DNA from: Clavibacter michiganensis subsp. insidiosus
Lineage (GTDB): Bacteria > Actinomycetota > Actinomycetes > Actinomycetales > Microbacteriaceae
Length of the DNA: 64,000 nt
Direction of reading: 5' to 3'
NCBI RefSeq assembly: GCF_002240565.1
Contig: NZ_MZMO01000001.1
Location: forward strand, 2,666,001 to 2,730,000
In this document: piece after piece, positions 1 through 8,764 of the stretch
How the letters are laid out: each line of letters starts with the position of its first letter
How positions within the stretch are numbered: the first letter of the stretch is position 1
The notes under the pieces: model-generated
Database searches by the model: none
What the model was told of the DNA's origin: nothing
Seen by the model: the letters and a program-made list of their open reading frames with translations, nothing else
Translations under genes and position numbers: made by a program

Positions 1-126
1 TGGAGCGGCGGTCGTCCAGTCTACGAGGCGCCCGATCCGAGGGCTCCGAGGCCGGGTCGGGCACAGCACGACGGCCGCCGCTCGGAGGCGACGGCCGTCG
101 GCGCGCGCTCCCCATCGAGCGCGGGC

Positions 127-2358
127 TCATCCCTCCTCGGGAGGGGCCGGCTGGGCCGGCGCCGGGGCGGCCGGCGCCTCGGGGGCCGTGGGCGCCGCCG
201 ACTGGGTGGGCTTCGGTGCCGGCGGCACGTAGGGCTTCTTCGTCAGCGTGCTGCTCGGCGCGGGGAAGCCCTCCGCCGGGTAGCGGTCGTCGATGAACGT
301 CTGCAGCGGCTTGAAGATCCGGTGACGCGCGCTGTCCGCGGCCGAGCCGTTGAGGACGTTGCGGCGCATGGACGCGAAGCCCTCGACGTTGCCGACCCAG
401 ACCGCCGTCGTGACCTCGGTCGAGGAACCGACGAACCAGGTGTCCTTGGAGCGGTCGGTCGTGCCCGTCTTGCCCATGATCTCGGTGCCGTCGCGCGGGT
501 TCGACGCCGCGCCGGTGCCGCCCATGACCGCCTTCAGCGCGAAGGCGGCCGTGTTGGCGACCTCGGGGCTCATGGCCTGCGCGCACTCGCTCTTCGGGGT
601 CACGAGCTCCGACTCGTCCGGGAGGACGACCTTGTCGATCGCGATGGGCGGGCACGTGGTGCCCTGGTTCGCGACGGAGGAGAAGGCGGTGGCCATCTGG
701 AGTGGCGCGACGGTGTTGCCGCCCGAGCCGACCACGTCCGACGGGAAGCTCGACAGGTCACGCTTGTCCGCGTTGTACGCGCCCATGTCCGTAGCCGTCT
801 TGCTGATGTCGCAGAGGTCGAGCTGGCTCGCCATCGCGACGAAGGCCGAGTTGACGGAGGCGACGGTCGCTGCGAGCACGTTCTGGTTCGACGTGGCGCC
901 GGTGTTGGTGTCGTTGGTCACCTTGTAGTCCGGGGATCCGGCGAGGTTGTCGCCGCATCGGGTGAACTCGCTCGCCGACCACGTGGTCTTCGATGCGTTG
1001 ACCGTCTGGTAGATCGACTTCCCGCTCTTCAGCCAGTCGACCAGCGTGAAGATCTTGTACGTCGATCCGACCTGGAAGCCCGCGGATCCTCCGTGCGCCT
1101 TGTCGGCCGAGTAGTTGATCTCGGTGACGCCGGGCTGGTCCTGCGCGACGCCGTAGTCCGTGTTCTGCGCCATCGCGATGATGCGGCCGGTCTTCACCTC
1201 GCGGGAGACCACGGATCCGCCGATCTTCGTGAAGCGCGCGGTCGTGGGCACCTGCTTGCGCATCTGCTCCGCCGCGTTGCCCTGGATGTCGAGGTCGAGC
1301 GTCGTGTAGACCTGCATGCCGCCGCGCTTGAGCACCGCGTCGCGCTCGGCCGGCGTCGCGCCGAACTCGGGGTTCGTGAGGATCTCGTTCTTCACGTAGT
1401 CGCAGAAGTACGCGGCCGAGATCGGGTTCGCCTGGATGCAGCCGCTCGTGGAGGGCGTGATCGTCGGCGTGATCGCGGCGGCGGACGCCGTGTCGTACTG
1501 CTCCTGCGTGATCTTCTGCTCCTTGAGCATGTTCCGCAGCAGCAGGTCGCGGCGCTCCTTGTTGCGCTCGAGGTTGTCCGGGTTGTCGATCTTGAAGACC
1601 TCGGGCGCGTTGACCGTGGCGATGAGGCTCGCGGCCTGCTCCAGCGTGAGGTCGGCGGCGGAGACGTTGAAGTAGTAGCGCGCCGCCGACTCGATGCCGT
1701 AGACCCGGCTGCCGAAGTTCGCGATGTTGAGGTACGCGAGGAGGATCTCGTTCTTCGAGTACTTCTTCTCCACCCCGATCGCCATCCGCATCTCCTTGAG
1801 CTTGCGGGGCATGTCGGGCTGCGTGGCCTCGGTGAACGCCTTGCGGCCCTCGGCCTGCGTGGCCTCGTCGGAGGAGTCGACCATGTTCTGGGCCTTCTGG
1901 ACCAGGACGTTGCGGACGTACTGCATCGTGATCGTGGAGGCGCCCGACTGGACCTCCTTGTTCAGCACGTTCTGCGCGAGGGCGCGGGCGGCCGACAGCA
2001 CGTCGACGCCGCCGTGCTCGTAGTAGCGGGGGTCCTCGGTCGCGATCGCCGCGTCCTTCGCGTACGACGAGACGGCGTCCCACGGGACCTCCTCGCGGTC
2101 CTGCGAGAAGAACTCGGCGAAGGGCACCTGCTGGTCGCCCTGCTTGGCGAAGAGCACGGTCTTCTGCGCGAGGTTGTCGATCTGCAGGTTGTCGGGGATG
2201 TCCTCGAAGACGCCGATGGTGCTGTTGGCCGCGATGCCGGAGACGGCGATGGCCGGGGTCACCATGGCGGCGACGAGCACGCCGGCGATCGTGCTCATGC
2301 CGACGAGTCCGAGGAACGCGCCCAACCGGGTCGAGATGGTCAGGTCAGTTTTCCTCAT
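127..2358 (-). CDS. Class A penicillin-binding protein (glycosyltransferase/transpeptidase)
   Basis: Bifunctional peptidoglycan synthase of 743 residues: it polymerises lipid II and cross-links stem peptides outside the membrane. A single N-terminal membrane segment (about residues 12-38) anchors it. The GT51 domain shows the catalytic Glu in EDPRYYEH (E108) and GASTITMQ (139-146). The transpeptidase domain shows S432-x-x-K435, SVN (501-503) and KTGTT (630-634), so both active sites look complete. The last 45 or so residues are a Pro/Ala tail typical of actinobacterial class A PBPs. The ATG at 2358 is preceded by no Shine-Dalgarno but by a -10-like TAGATT six bases upstream, which fits a leaderless mRNA. 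The paralogue (ponA or other) cannot be named from sequence alone. Confidence 0.93.
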   Translation of the reverse strand: MRKTDLTISTRLGAFLGLVGMSTIAGVLVAAMVTPAIAVSGIAANSTIGVFEDIPDNLQIDNLAQKTVLFAKQGDQQVPFAEFFSQDREEVPWDAVSSYAKDAAIATEDPRYYEHGGVDVLSAARALAQNVLNKEVQSGASTITMQYVRNVLVQKAQNMVDSSDEATQAEGRKAFTEATQPDMPRKLKEMRMAIGVEKKYSKNEILLAYLNIANFGSRVYGIESAARYYFNVSAADLTLEQAASLIATVNAPEVFKIDNPDNLERNKERRDLLLRNMLKEQKITQEQYDTASAAAITPTITPSTSGCIQANPISAAYFCDYVKNEILTNPEFGATPAERDAVLKRGGMQVYTTLDLDIQGNAAEQMRKQVPTTARFTKIGGSVVSREVKTGRIIAMAQNTDYGVAQDQPGVTEINYSADKAHGGSAGFQVGSTYKIFTLVDWLKSGKSIYQTVNASKTTWSASEFTRCGDNLAGSPDYKVTNDTNTGATSNQNVLAATVASVNSAFVAMASQLDLCDISKTATDMGAYNADKRDLSSFPSDVVGSGGNTVAPLQMATAFSSVANQGTTCPPIAIDKVVLPDESELVTPKSECAQAMSPEVANTAAFALKAVMGGTGAASNPRDGTEIMGKTGTTDRSKDTWFVGSSTEVTTAVWVGNVEGFASMRRNVLNGSAADSARHRIFKPLQTFIDDRYPAEGFPAPSSTLTKKPYVPPAPKPTQSAAPTAPEAPAAPAPAQPAPPEEG

Positions 2359-2364
2359 GGTACG

Positions 2365-2370
2365 AATCTA
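2365..2370 (-). promoter_or_regulatory. -10 element for a leaderless PBP transcript
   Basis: On the minus strand TAGATT (TANNNT) ends six bases before the PBP start codon and no purine-rich ribosome site lies between. Transcription would begin at or near the A of ATG. Confidence 0.5.
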
Positions 2371-2450
2371 ACCCGCGCTCGGGGGCGCCACATCCGCCTC
2401 AGGGAGGGTCTCAGCTCCCCGTGGCCGAAATGTGATGAGTGCACTCGCAA

Positions 2451-3482
2451 TCAGGCCGCGCGGGCCTCCGCGGTGGCCAGATCGCGCACCGTCCGGACCG
2501 TCCCGATGCGGTGGCCGAGCGTCGTGGACGAGGGGGCGACGATGAGCTCGTCCGCGCCCGTGCTCGCGAGCAGGCGCTCGAGGCCGATGCGCACGGCGTG
2601 GGGCGAGCCGACGGCCTGGCGTCGGTCGCGCGCCCCGATGAGCTCGCGCTCGAGGTCGCTGAACTCCTAGGCGGCGGCCTCGGCCGGATCCACGGGCTGG
2701 GTCTTGCCGCCCTGGCGCATGCGGAGCCACGTGATGCGGCCGGCGCGCGCCTCGCGCTCGACGACGTCCGGGTCCTCGTCGGCGATGACGCTCACCGCGA
2801 TGGCGCTGTGGGGCGCCGCGAGGTCGTCGCTCGGCTGGAAGCGCTCGCGGTACAGCGCGAGCGCCTGCTCGGTGCGGTCGCCGGCGAAGTGGTGCGCGAA
2901 GGCGAAGCGGATCCCAAGGGCCGCGGCGACCTGCGCGGAGTAGCCGCTGGATCCGAGGAGCCACATCTGCGGGACGTCGCCGAGCCCCGGGACGGCCGTG
3001 ATCCCGCGCAGCGGGTTGTCGTCCGCCATGCCGCCGGTGAAGAAGCCGACCAGGTCGACGAGCTGATGCGGGAAGTCGTCGACGCCGAGGCCCGCCTCGC
3101 TGCGCCGCAGCGCCATCGCGGTCGCGCCGTCCGTGCCGGGGGCCCGGCCGATGCCGAGGTCGATGCGGTCGCCGTAGAGCGCCCGGAGGGTGCCGAACTG
3201 CTCGGCCACGACGAGAGGCGTGTGGTTCGGCAGCATGACGCCGCCGCTGCCGACGCGGATGGTGGACGTGCGCGCGGCGATGCCCGCGAGGAGCACGGCC
3301 GGAGCGGAGCTCGCGATGCCGGGCATCCCGTGGTGCTCGGCGACCCAGAACCTCGAGTAGCCCGCGGCCTCGGCGGCCTGGGCGAGCTGGATGCTGCCGG
3401 CGACGGCGTCGGCGTTCGTGCCGCCAAAGGGGCGCGGGGCGAGGTCGAGGACGTTCAGCGGGACGCGTTCGAGGTGGGTCAC
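2451..3482 (-). pseudogene. LLM-class flavin-dependent oxidoreductase interrupted by in-frame TAG
   Basis: Luciferase-like (MsnO8-type) monooxygenase fold. The reading frame starts with GTG at 3482 and shows [12 protein letters not shown] near residue 46 and [14 protein letters not shown] near residue 106, both characteristic of the family. The frame stops at TAG (2667-2669) after 271 residues, straight after an AAA stretch. The same frame then continues for 71 codons (EFSDLERELIG through TGADELIV to a TGA at 2451), which is exactly the conserved family C-terminus. Intact length would be about 343 residues. The TAG replaces a position that is usually aromatic (Tyr), so one base change explains it. 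Either the gene is inactivated, or a protein lacking the last barrel strands is made, or this is a sequencing error. Confidence 0.85.
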
Positions 3483-3550
3483 CCCGGGGAGAACGGGCGG
3501 GATCGGCGGCGCATTCCCCGCACGGGCCGCGTTGCTACGCTGCAGCCGTC

Positions 3551-4078
3551 ATGGATCCCGCCGCCTCCGCTCCCCCGCCGGGCGCGACGGCGGAGGGCAC
3601 CGGGCCCGCGCAGTCGCCGTGGGGCGCGCAGCGGGACCGCGAGCGTCGACGCGTCCGCCGACGGCAGGCCGCCGTGCTCCTCGTGGCGTACGTCGCCCTG
3701 GTCGGGCTGATCACGCTCACCCCCGACAGCGTCGACCGCGGCGTGTACCCGTACCTGATGCGGGGCGTGCTGTTCGTGCAGCACCACGGCATCCCCGGGT
3801 TCCGCTACTCGATGATCGAGGAGGTCGCCAACGTCGCCCTGTTCGCGCCGCTGGGCATGCTCGGCGTGCTGGCCCTTGGGGCTCCGCGCTGGTGGCTCGT
3901 CGTGCTCGCCGGGACCGCCATGTCGGCATCGGTCGAGCTCGCGCAGGGGGCGTTCCTGCCGGCGCGCGTGGCATCCGTCACCGACGTGGCGGCCAACGGC
4001 GCCGGCGCCCTCCTCGGCGCGACGACCGCGGGGATCGTCGCGGCCCGGACGCGACGACGCGGGCGGATCCGGTCGTGA
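3551..4078 (+). CDS. VanZ-like family membrane protein
   Basis: 175 residues with a basic cytoplasmic N-terminus (RDRERRRVRRRQ) followed by about four membrane segments. The VanZ-type signatures are visible: EEVANVALFAPLGML, SASVELAQGAFLPAR and the VTDVAANGAGALLG C-terminal helix. VanZ domains occur in glycopeptide resistance clusters, but most chromosomal copies have no assigned role. No van genes are nearby, so a resistance function should not be assumed. A TACGCT box nine bases before the ATG suggests a very short 5' leader. It diverges from the oxidoreductase pseudogene. Confidence 0.8.
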   Translation: MDPAASAPPPGATAEGTGPAQSPWGAQRDRERRRVRRRQAAVLLVAYVALVGLITLTPDSVDRGVYPYLMRGVLFVQHHGIPGFRYSMIEEVANVALFAPLGMLGVLALGAPRWWLVVLAGTAMSASVELAQGAFLPARVASVTDVAANGAGALLGATTAGIVAARTRRRGRIRS

Positions 4079-4117
4079 TCGGATCCGTCCGCGTCGGGTC
4101 GTCGACGGCGTCGGGCG

Positions 4118-4660
4118 TCAGGACGCGCGGCGCCGGCGGGCCGCCGCGATGCCCGCGGCCGCGGCACCGGCAAGGAGCAGCCCTCCGCCGGTGATCGCGA
4201 GGCCGGTGGGCAGCGTGCCGCCGGTGACGGGGAGCGAGCCGCCGTCCGCCGCCGGGCGCGCGCTCGCCGGGACGACGGACACGATGCCGCACCAGTGGTC
4301 GCCCGACGCGGCGGTCTGGTTGGCACGCCAGGTGCCGGAGGCCGTCGCGGGGACGACGAGCGAGCCGGAGACGGAGCCGTCGGCCGCCGCGGTGACGGAT
4401 GCTGCGGGGTCGCCGGCGGCGGCGGGCGCGCCGACCGTCGCGGAGAGGCGCACCGCGACGGTCTCGCCCGCGGTGAAGGACCCGGCGACGCCGGAGATCC
4501 GGACGGACTCGCCGGGCGCGACGGCGGCCGGGGTGACGGACATGCCGCTGCAGGCGACGGTGGAGTCCTTGGGGACGTAGTTCTCCGCCTGGGCGGCCAG
4601 GGGAGCGGAAACGGTGATCGCGAGCGCGACGAACGCGCCCGCCAGGGTCTTGGCCAGCAT
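4118..4660 (-). CDS. LPxTG-anchored secreted surface protein
   Basis: Exported protein of 180 residues from the ATG at 4660, chosen because an AGAAGG ribosome site lies about ten bases upstream and the signal peptide (LAKTLAGAFVALAITV, cleavage near AQA) then starts properly; an in-frame upstream start at 4708 would add 16 unlikely residues. The middle is an Ala/Thr/Val-rich beta-sandwich-like domain with two cysteines. The C-terminus is a sortase signal: LPVTG, a hydrophobic helix and a basic RRRR tail. No sortase gene is in the window. It resembles its upstream neighbour in plan and may be a diverged duplicate. The specific function is unknown. Confidence 0.85.
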   Translation of the reverse strand: MLAKTLAGAFVALAITVSAPLAAQAENYVPKDSTVACSGMSVTPAAVAPGESVRISGVAGSFTAGETVAVRLSATVGAPAAAGDPAASVTAAADGSVSGSLVVPATASGTWRANQTAASGDHWCGIVSVVPASARPAADGGSLPVTGGTLPTGLAITGGGLLLAGAAAAGIAAARRRRAS

Positions 4661-4896
4661 CTCGGGTGTGCCTTCTGTGATGCACCCGGGACGGACGTGC
4701 GGGGGCACGACGGGTATCGCCTCGGAGCGGTGGTGTCCGCGGCGCGCGATTTCGGGTCGACGCCTTCAGGCAGACAGCGGGTCGGGTAAACCCACGTTCG
4801 AGATGCTATCCGCGTCGGCGGTCCGCGCGGAGGGGAATGGGCGCGATCGGCCCCGGACTGGGGTCAACCGGTGCTCGCACGGGTCCCGGAGACGGC

Positions 4897-4930
4897 GGAA
4901 GGCCCCGAGGCGGATGCCTCGGGGCCTTCC
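4897..4930 (-). terminator. Perfect 15-bp hairpin terminator
   Basis: Arms 4897-4911 and 4916-4930 are perfectly complementary around a GGAT loop. It lies about 50 bases past the stop codon of the LPxTG gene that ends at 4979. There is no U-tract, as is common in high-GC actinobacteria. Confidence 0.8.
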
Positions 4931-4978
4931 GTCGCCGGGCTCCGGTGGGGAGTCAGGCGACGCTGTGCGGGATGCGGA

Positions 4979-5563
4979 TCAGGCCGCGGCGCGCTGGCGA
5001 CGGACCGTGGCGAGCACGACGACGAGAGCGGCACCGAGCAGCAGCAGGCCGCCGCCGGTCCAGATGAGGACGACGGGCAGCTGGCCGCCGGTCACGGGCA
5101 GGCCCGCGGCGTTGTCGGAGCTGGAGCCGCCGGTCGCGGTGCCGTTGCCGGCGGCCGCGACGACCGAGACGGTCGTGGAGACGGTGTTGCCCTGGGCGTC
5201 GGTGCCGGTGAGGGCGTAGGAGCCCGACGCGGATCCGGCGGGCAGCGTGACGGTGACGCGGAGGCCGCCGGCGTTGGTCGCGTTCTTGGTGATGGAGTTG
5301 CTGCTGACGGCCATGGGGGCCGTGCGGAAGGAGGCGAGCGTGGCGTTCGCCGCGTCCTCGCCCGTGATGGTGATGGTGACCGGGCTGTTCGACGCGAACG
5401 AGCCGTCCGCGAAGGTCAGGACGGTGCTCTGGCCGGGCGCGACGGTCGGGTCGCTGACGGTGACGCCGCCCTCGGGCGTGTACGGGTCCGCGTTGGCGGC
5501 GGTGGCGACGGTGAACGTCGCGGCGAGGGCGATGGCCGCCCCGGCGAGGATCTTCTTGAACAT
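4979..5563 (-). CDS. LPxTG-anchored secreted surface protein
   Basis: 194-residue exported protein. It has an N-terminal signal peptide (MFKKILAGAAIALAATF, cleavage near ANA), an Ig-like beta-rich domain with PGQSTVLTF and SGSYALTGTDAQGN motifs, a Gly/Ser linker, and a sortase signal made of LPVTG, a hydrophobic helix and a basic C-terminus (VRRQRAAA). A GGGGGAA ribosome site precedes the ATG. It has its own terminator at 4897-4930, so it is probably transcribed separately from the similar gene downstream. The role is unknown; a wall-anchored adhesin or matrix protein fits the domain plan. Confidence 0.85.
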   Translation of the reverse strand: MFKKILAGAAIALAATFTVATAANADPYTPEGGVTVSDPTVAPGQSTVLTFADGSFASNSPVTITITGEDAANATLASFRTAPMAVSSNSITKNATNAGGLRVTVTLPAGSASGSYALTGTDAQGNTVSTTVSVVAAAGNGTATGGSSSDNAAGLPVTGGQLPVVLIWTGGGLLLLGAALVVVLATVRRQRAAA

Positions 5564-5608
5564 GTGGTTCCCCCAGTGTGAGCTTCTCGTGGTGCGCAGG
5601 GGCCACTA

Positions 5609-5624
5609 GCGGACTCAGGTCCGC
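5609..5624 (-). terminator. Short hairpin after the DUF4012 gene
   Basis: GCGGAC and GTCCGC pair across a TCAG loop, 27 bases past the DUF4012 stop. The stem is only six base pairs, so it is a weak terminator candidate. Confidence 0.35.
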
Positions 5625-5650
5625 CGTCGATCATTCCCCCACTGAGGAGA

Positions 5651-7471
5651 CTACTGGGAAGCGTCGCAGGACAGGGAACGGAATTCTGTCGCGATCGTGT
5701 CAATTACCGGGGTGGTCACGATCGAGAGCGGCGTGTCGGTCTTTTTGTCCCCCAGCGTGTCCACGGATATGCGGACCTCCTGGCCGGGCGTCAGCGTCAC
5801 CTCGACCTGGGCGACGGCCCGCCCGCCCACGACCTCGGGCTGGAACGCCGCCTCCTCGCCGTCGATGTGCACGCGCAGCGGCACCGTGCCGGGTGGTCCG
5901 TAGACCGCGACGCGTGTCTTGATGTCGCCGGGGGCCACGCCGTAGACGCCGCCGCCCGTGACCACGAAGGGCAGGGAGGCCGCGTCGGCCGGGGCCGTGG
6001 ATCCGAGGATCACCTCGGTGCGGTAGTCCGGCCTGCCGTCGTCCCGGCACATGGCCATCGCGAGCGTGGTCCGCAGCGAGAGGAAGTAGTCCATCTTCGC
6101 GCCGGTCGAGTCGTTGAGGAACACGCCGAAGACCGTGGACTCGTCGTTGGTGGTGGGGAGCGACCCCTGGAACGTGGTGCCCGCGAGGGTCGCCTGCTCG
6201 TCGGCGCGCGAGTTCCAGATCAGGATGCGGCGCTCCTCGGCCGCGTGCCCGAGCGCCTTCACCAGCGCGGCCGGGTCCACGTCGCCCGAGGAGACCTTCG
6301 CGAACACCGAGTCGGCGACGCTCGCGAAGACCGCGTCCTGGACGTCCGGGTTCGGGTACCGGAGGTACACGTCGTGCAGGAGCAGGTCGACGGCGTCGTC
6401 GGAGCGGAGCACGTCGCCGGTCGCGAGCGTGATGGGGCCGGTGGCCTCGAGCAGGTAGGAGAGGGCGACCGGGTCGATGCTGATCGCGCCGTCGACCGCG
6501 TCGCCGTGCTTGAGCCGCCACATCTCGGCGGCGAGCGGAGCGGCTTGGGGGAACTCGGGCGTCAGCGTCACGTCCTGCATGTATCGGCCGGTGATGGTGC
6601 CGTAGAGGCCCGCGGTCTGGGGATCCAGGGGCAGGGCCGGCTCCGTGAGCCGCGGGAAGGCGCGCGCCGAGTCCTGGCCGGCGAGCGAGAACGCGCCGCC
6701 TCCCGTGCGGACGAGCGCGAGCGCGCCGGGGATGCCGCCCGTGGAGCGCACCTCGGCGTTGTTCTGGAACATGAGCAGGTAGCTCCGGTCGCCGTCGGCG
6801 CCGAGCATGGCGGGCGCGAGGTCGGTGACGTGGCGCACGACGGCCAGCGTCTCGGCGGCCTTCCCGACCGTGTCCTCCAGGCGCGCGACCGCGTCGGCGA
6901 CGGGCCGGATGGTGCTGCCGGTGTCGATGGCCGTCACGTCGGTCAGCGCCGCGTCGAGCGCGTCGTCCGCCTGGCGGACGGGCTCCTGCGCGGCCACGAT
7001 CGGGTCGAGGTCGAGCTTCCCGTCCTTCGGCGTGAGGCTCGCGATGTCGAGCGTGCCGGCGATGCCGACCACGGGCTGCAGCGCGTCCTCGCCGATGCGG
7101 TCGACGACGCCGGAGATCTCGCGGAAGGCCCGGAGGTTCGGGCCCACGAAGGGCACGTGCTCGGTGACGGCCCACACGGGATCGCCCGTGAGCGACACCG
7201 CGCGCGCGGAGTGGTCGCGCAGCTGCGCGACGTTCGCGGAGGCCCCGGCGGAGTCGCCCGCGAGGAGGTCGCGCTGCACGGAGGACGCGAGCGGCACCGC
7301 CTGCTCGAGCTCGCCGCGGGCGAGGAGGGCGCGGGCGGCGACCCACACGATCCAGAGCACGAGGATGCTGGCGATCGCGGCGACGGCGACCGTCACGACG
7401 CGTCGACGCGTCCAGGGGCGTCGGGACCGGCGGGGTCGCCGTGACGGCGCGACGGCGTCCGCAGAGGTCAC
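5651..7471 (-). CDS. DUF4012 domain-containing membrane-anchored protein
   Basis: 606 residues from a GTG start at 7471. A basic cytoplasmic tail (RRPRRSRRPWTRRR) precedes one membrane segment (about 26-47), and the rest is extracytoplasmic. DUF4012 proteins are common in actinobacterial exopolysaccharide clusters, but no biochemical activity is established. Its start overlaps the stop of the upstream gene by four bases (GTGA, 7468-7471), so the two are translationally coupled. With the BY-kinase further upstream on the same strand, a role in surface polymer assembly or export is a reasonable inference. Confidence 0.85.
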   Translation of the reverse strand: MTSADAVAPSRRPRRSRRPWTRRRVVTVAVAAIASILVLWIVWVAARALLARGELEQAVPLASSVQRDLLAGDSAGASANVAQLRDHSARAVSLTGDPVWAVTEHVPFVGPNLRAFREISGVVDRIGEDALQPVVGIAGTLDIASLTPKDGKLDLDPIVAAQEPVRQADDALDAALTDVTAIDTGSTIRPVADAVARLEDTVGKAAETLAVVRHVTDLAPAMLGADGDRSYLLMFQNNAEVRSTGGIPGALALVRTGGGAFSLAGQDSARAFPRLTEPALPLDPQTAGLYGTITGRYMQDVTLTPEFPQAAPLAAEMWRLKHGDAVDGAISIDPVALSYLLEATGPITLATGDVLRSDDAVDLLLHDVYLRYPNPDVQDAVFASVADSVFAKVSSGDVDPAALVKALGHAAEERRILIWNSRADEQATLAGTTFQGSLPTTNDESTVFGVFLNDSTGAKMDYFLSLRTTLAMAMCRDDGRPDYRTEVILGSTAPADAASLPFVVTGGGVYGVAPGDIKTRVAVYGPPGTVPLRVHIDGEEAAFQPEVVGGRAVAQVEVTLTPGQEVRISVDTLGDKKTDTPLSIVTTPVIDTIATEFRSLSCDASQ

Positions 7472-8418
7472 CAGGTGGTCCCGCCGTCGGCGGAGATGCT
7501 GACGGAGTCTCCGGTGAGCAGCCAGACGTCGCGACCCGCCGCGGACAGGGCCACGGATCCGCTGGTGGGGACGGCCGCCGCGCAGCCGAGCACGCTCACG
7601 GCACCCGAGGCCGGGATGATGCGACCGACGCTCGTGCCCGCGCAGGATCCGGCGGTGCCGGCGGTGAGGATGCCGTCCGTGCCGAGCGCGAGCGCGAGGA
7701 CGCCCGGGGCGTCGACCGGCCGGAAGTCACCGCTGCCCGAGCGGACGTGCAGCGCGCCGGAGCCGCAGAGCACCGCGGCGGCCTGGCCGCTGTCGACGAC
7801 CTGGACGGCGTCGTCGCACGGAGCGTCCCGGGGACCCTGGACGAGCTGCACCGTGCCAGGCTGCGCCGGGTCGACGTACGCCGTCGTCGCCGTGAGCGCG
7901 GGCGCGTCGCGCCAGAACTCGCCGCCCGTGAAGCTCTGCAGCGTGGTGCGGGTGCATGCCGCCGTGACGTCCGCGACGACGCTGCCGACGTCCGGGCTCT
8001 CCACCTGCAGCGCGAGGATCCGGCGCGCGTCGAATGCGCCCGTCGAACGGGTGTCCCAGGTGCGGCCCTCGTCGATGGTGGTCTGGATGCGGGCGGGCTC
8101 GCCCGTGCAGGAGCCGCCCGTGGTGCGCCACGCGACCTCGGCGTTCCCCGCGGCGAGGAAGACCGTCGGGGCCGCCACCGTCGTGGTCGGTGCGGCGCTC
8201 GGCGCGGGCGTCGGGGTCGCGGCGGCGTCGGTGCTCGCGGCGGAGGGCGCGGGGGCGGCCGTTCCCCCGTCGGTCGGCCCGCCGCCCGTACGGGTCACCG
8301 CGGCCGAGACGAGGATCAGGTCGATGGCGAGGAAGGCGACCACGGCGGTGACGCCCACGCCGGGGATGATGCGGCCGAGCGTCGGACGGCGGCGCCGGGC
8401 GCGCCCCGTGACGGCCAT
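7468..8418 (-). CDS. Membrane-anchored extracytoplasmic protein of unknown function
   Basis: 316 residues from the ATG at 8418, chosen because a basic stretch (RARRRRPTLGR) and a membrane helix follow at once; the open frame upstream of it is low-complexity and unlike protein. After a Pro/Ala/Thr-rich linker the protein has repeated short beta-type motifs (TTLQSFTGGEFW, SISADGGTTW) that resemble sialidase/BNR-type propeller blades, although I cannot count a full propeller. Several cysteines suggest disulfides. Its stop overlaps the DUF4012 start. Probably part of the surface-polymer locus; activity unknown. Confidence 0.75.
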   Translation of the reverse strand: MAVTGRARRRRPTLGRIIPGVGVTAVVAFLAIDLILVSAAVTRTGGGPTDGGTAAPAPSAASTDAAATPTPAPSAAPTTTVAAPTVFLAAGNAEVAWRTTGGSCTGEPARIQTTIDEGRTWDTRSTGAFDARRILALQVESPDVGSVVADVTAACTRTTLQSFTGGEFWRDAPALTATTAYVDPAQPGTVQLVQGPRDAPCDDAVQVVDSGQAAAVLCGSGALHVRSGSGDFRPVDAPGVLALALGTDGILTAGTAGSCAGTSVGRIIPASGAVSVLGCAAAVPTSGSVALSAAGRDVWLLTGDSVSISADGGTTW

Positions 8419-8764
8419 CGGCTTCCGCCCATCGGGCGCGGACCTAGCCACGAGCCGCTCCCGCGGGTCGGGGGGCGCGGTGGTCGGACGTGCGTCCTGG
8501 CAGGCGGCGCGGCGGCGCCTCGGCGTGAGCCGACATGGTGTCTCCCGGTGTGGCGGGCATCGTGCGGCGCGCGGATCGCCCACCCTCTCGGGCGGCCGGA
8601 TCCGGTCCGCGCCCCGACGACGAGCCGGGACGCGCTCCTCCGGTGGAGCAGGGCCCGGTCGGCGCATCGGGAGATGCGGGTCGAGCGGTGGTGTCACCCG
8701 GATCGTACAGGCCCCCGCGGGGCCCGCCGGGACGACACGGGTCGGCGGCGGGTCAGGCAGTCGG
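8419..8764. other. Gene-free gap in the polysaccharide block
   Basis: About 350 bases between the BY-kinase stop and the next start. Open frames here are arginine/proline-rich by-products of high GC. I see no RNA gene and no convincing terminator. It probably carries the leader of the 8418 gene. Confidence 0.4.

Noticed and set aside
3551..4078. Vancomycin/teicoplanin resistance gene vanZ
   Set aside because: Only the VanZ-like fold is present; no vanHAX or regulators, so resistance is not supported.
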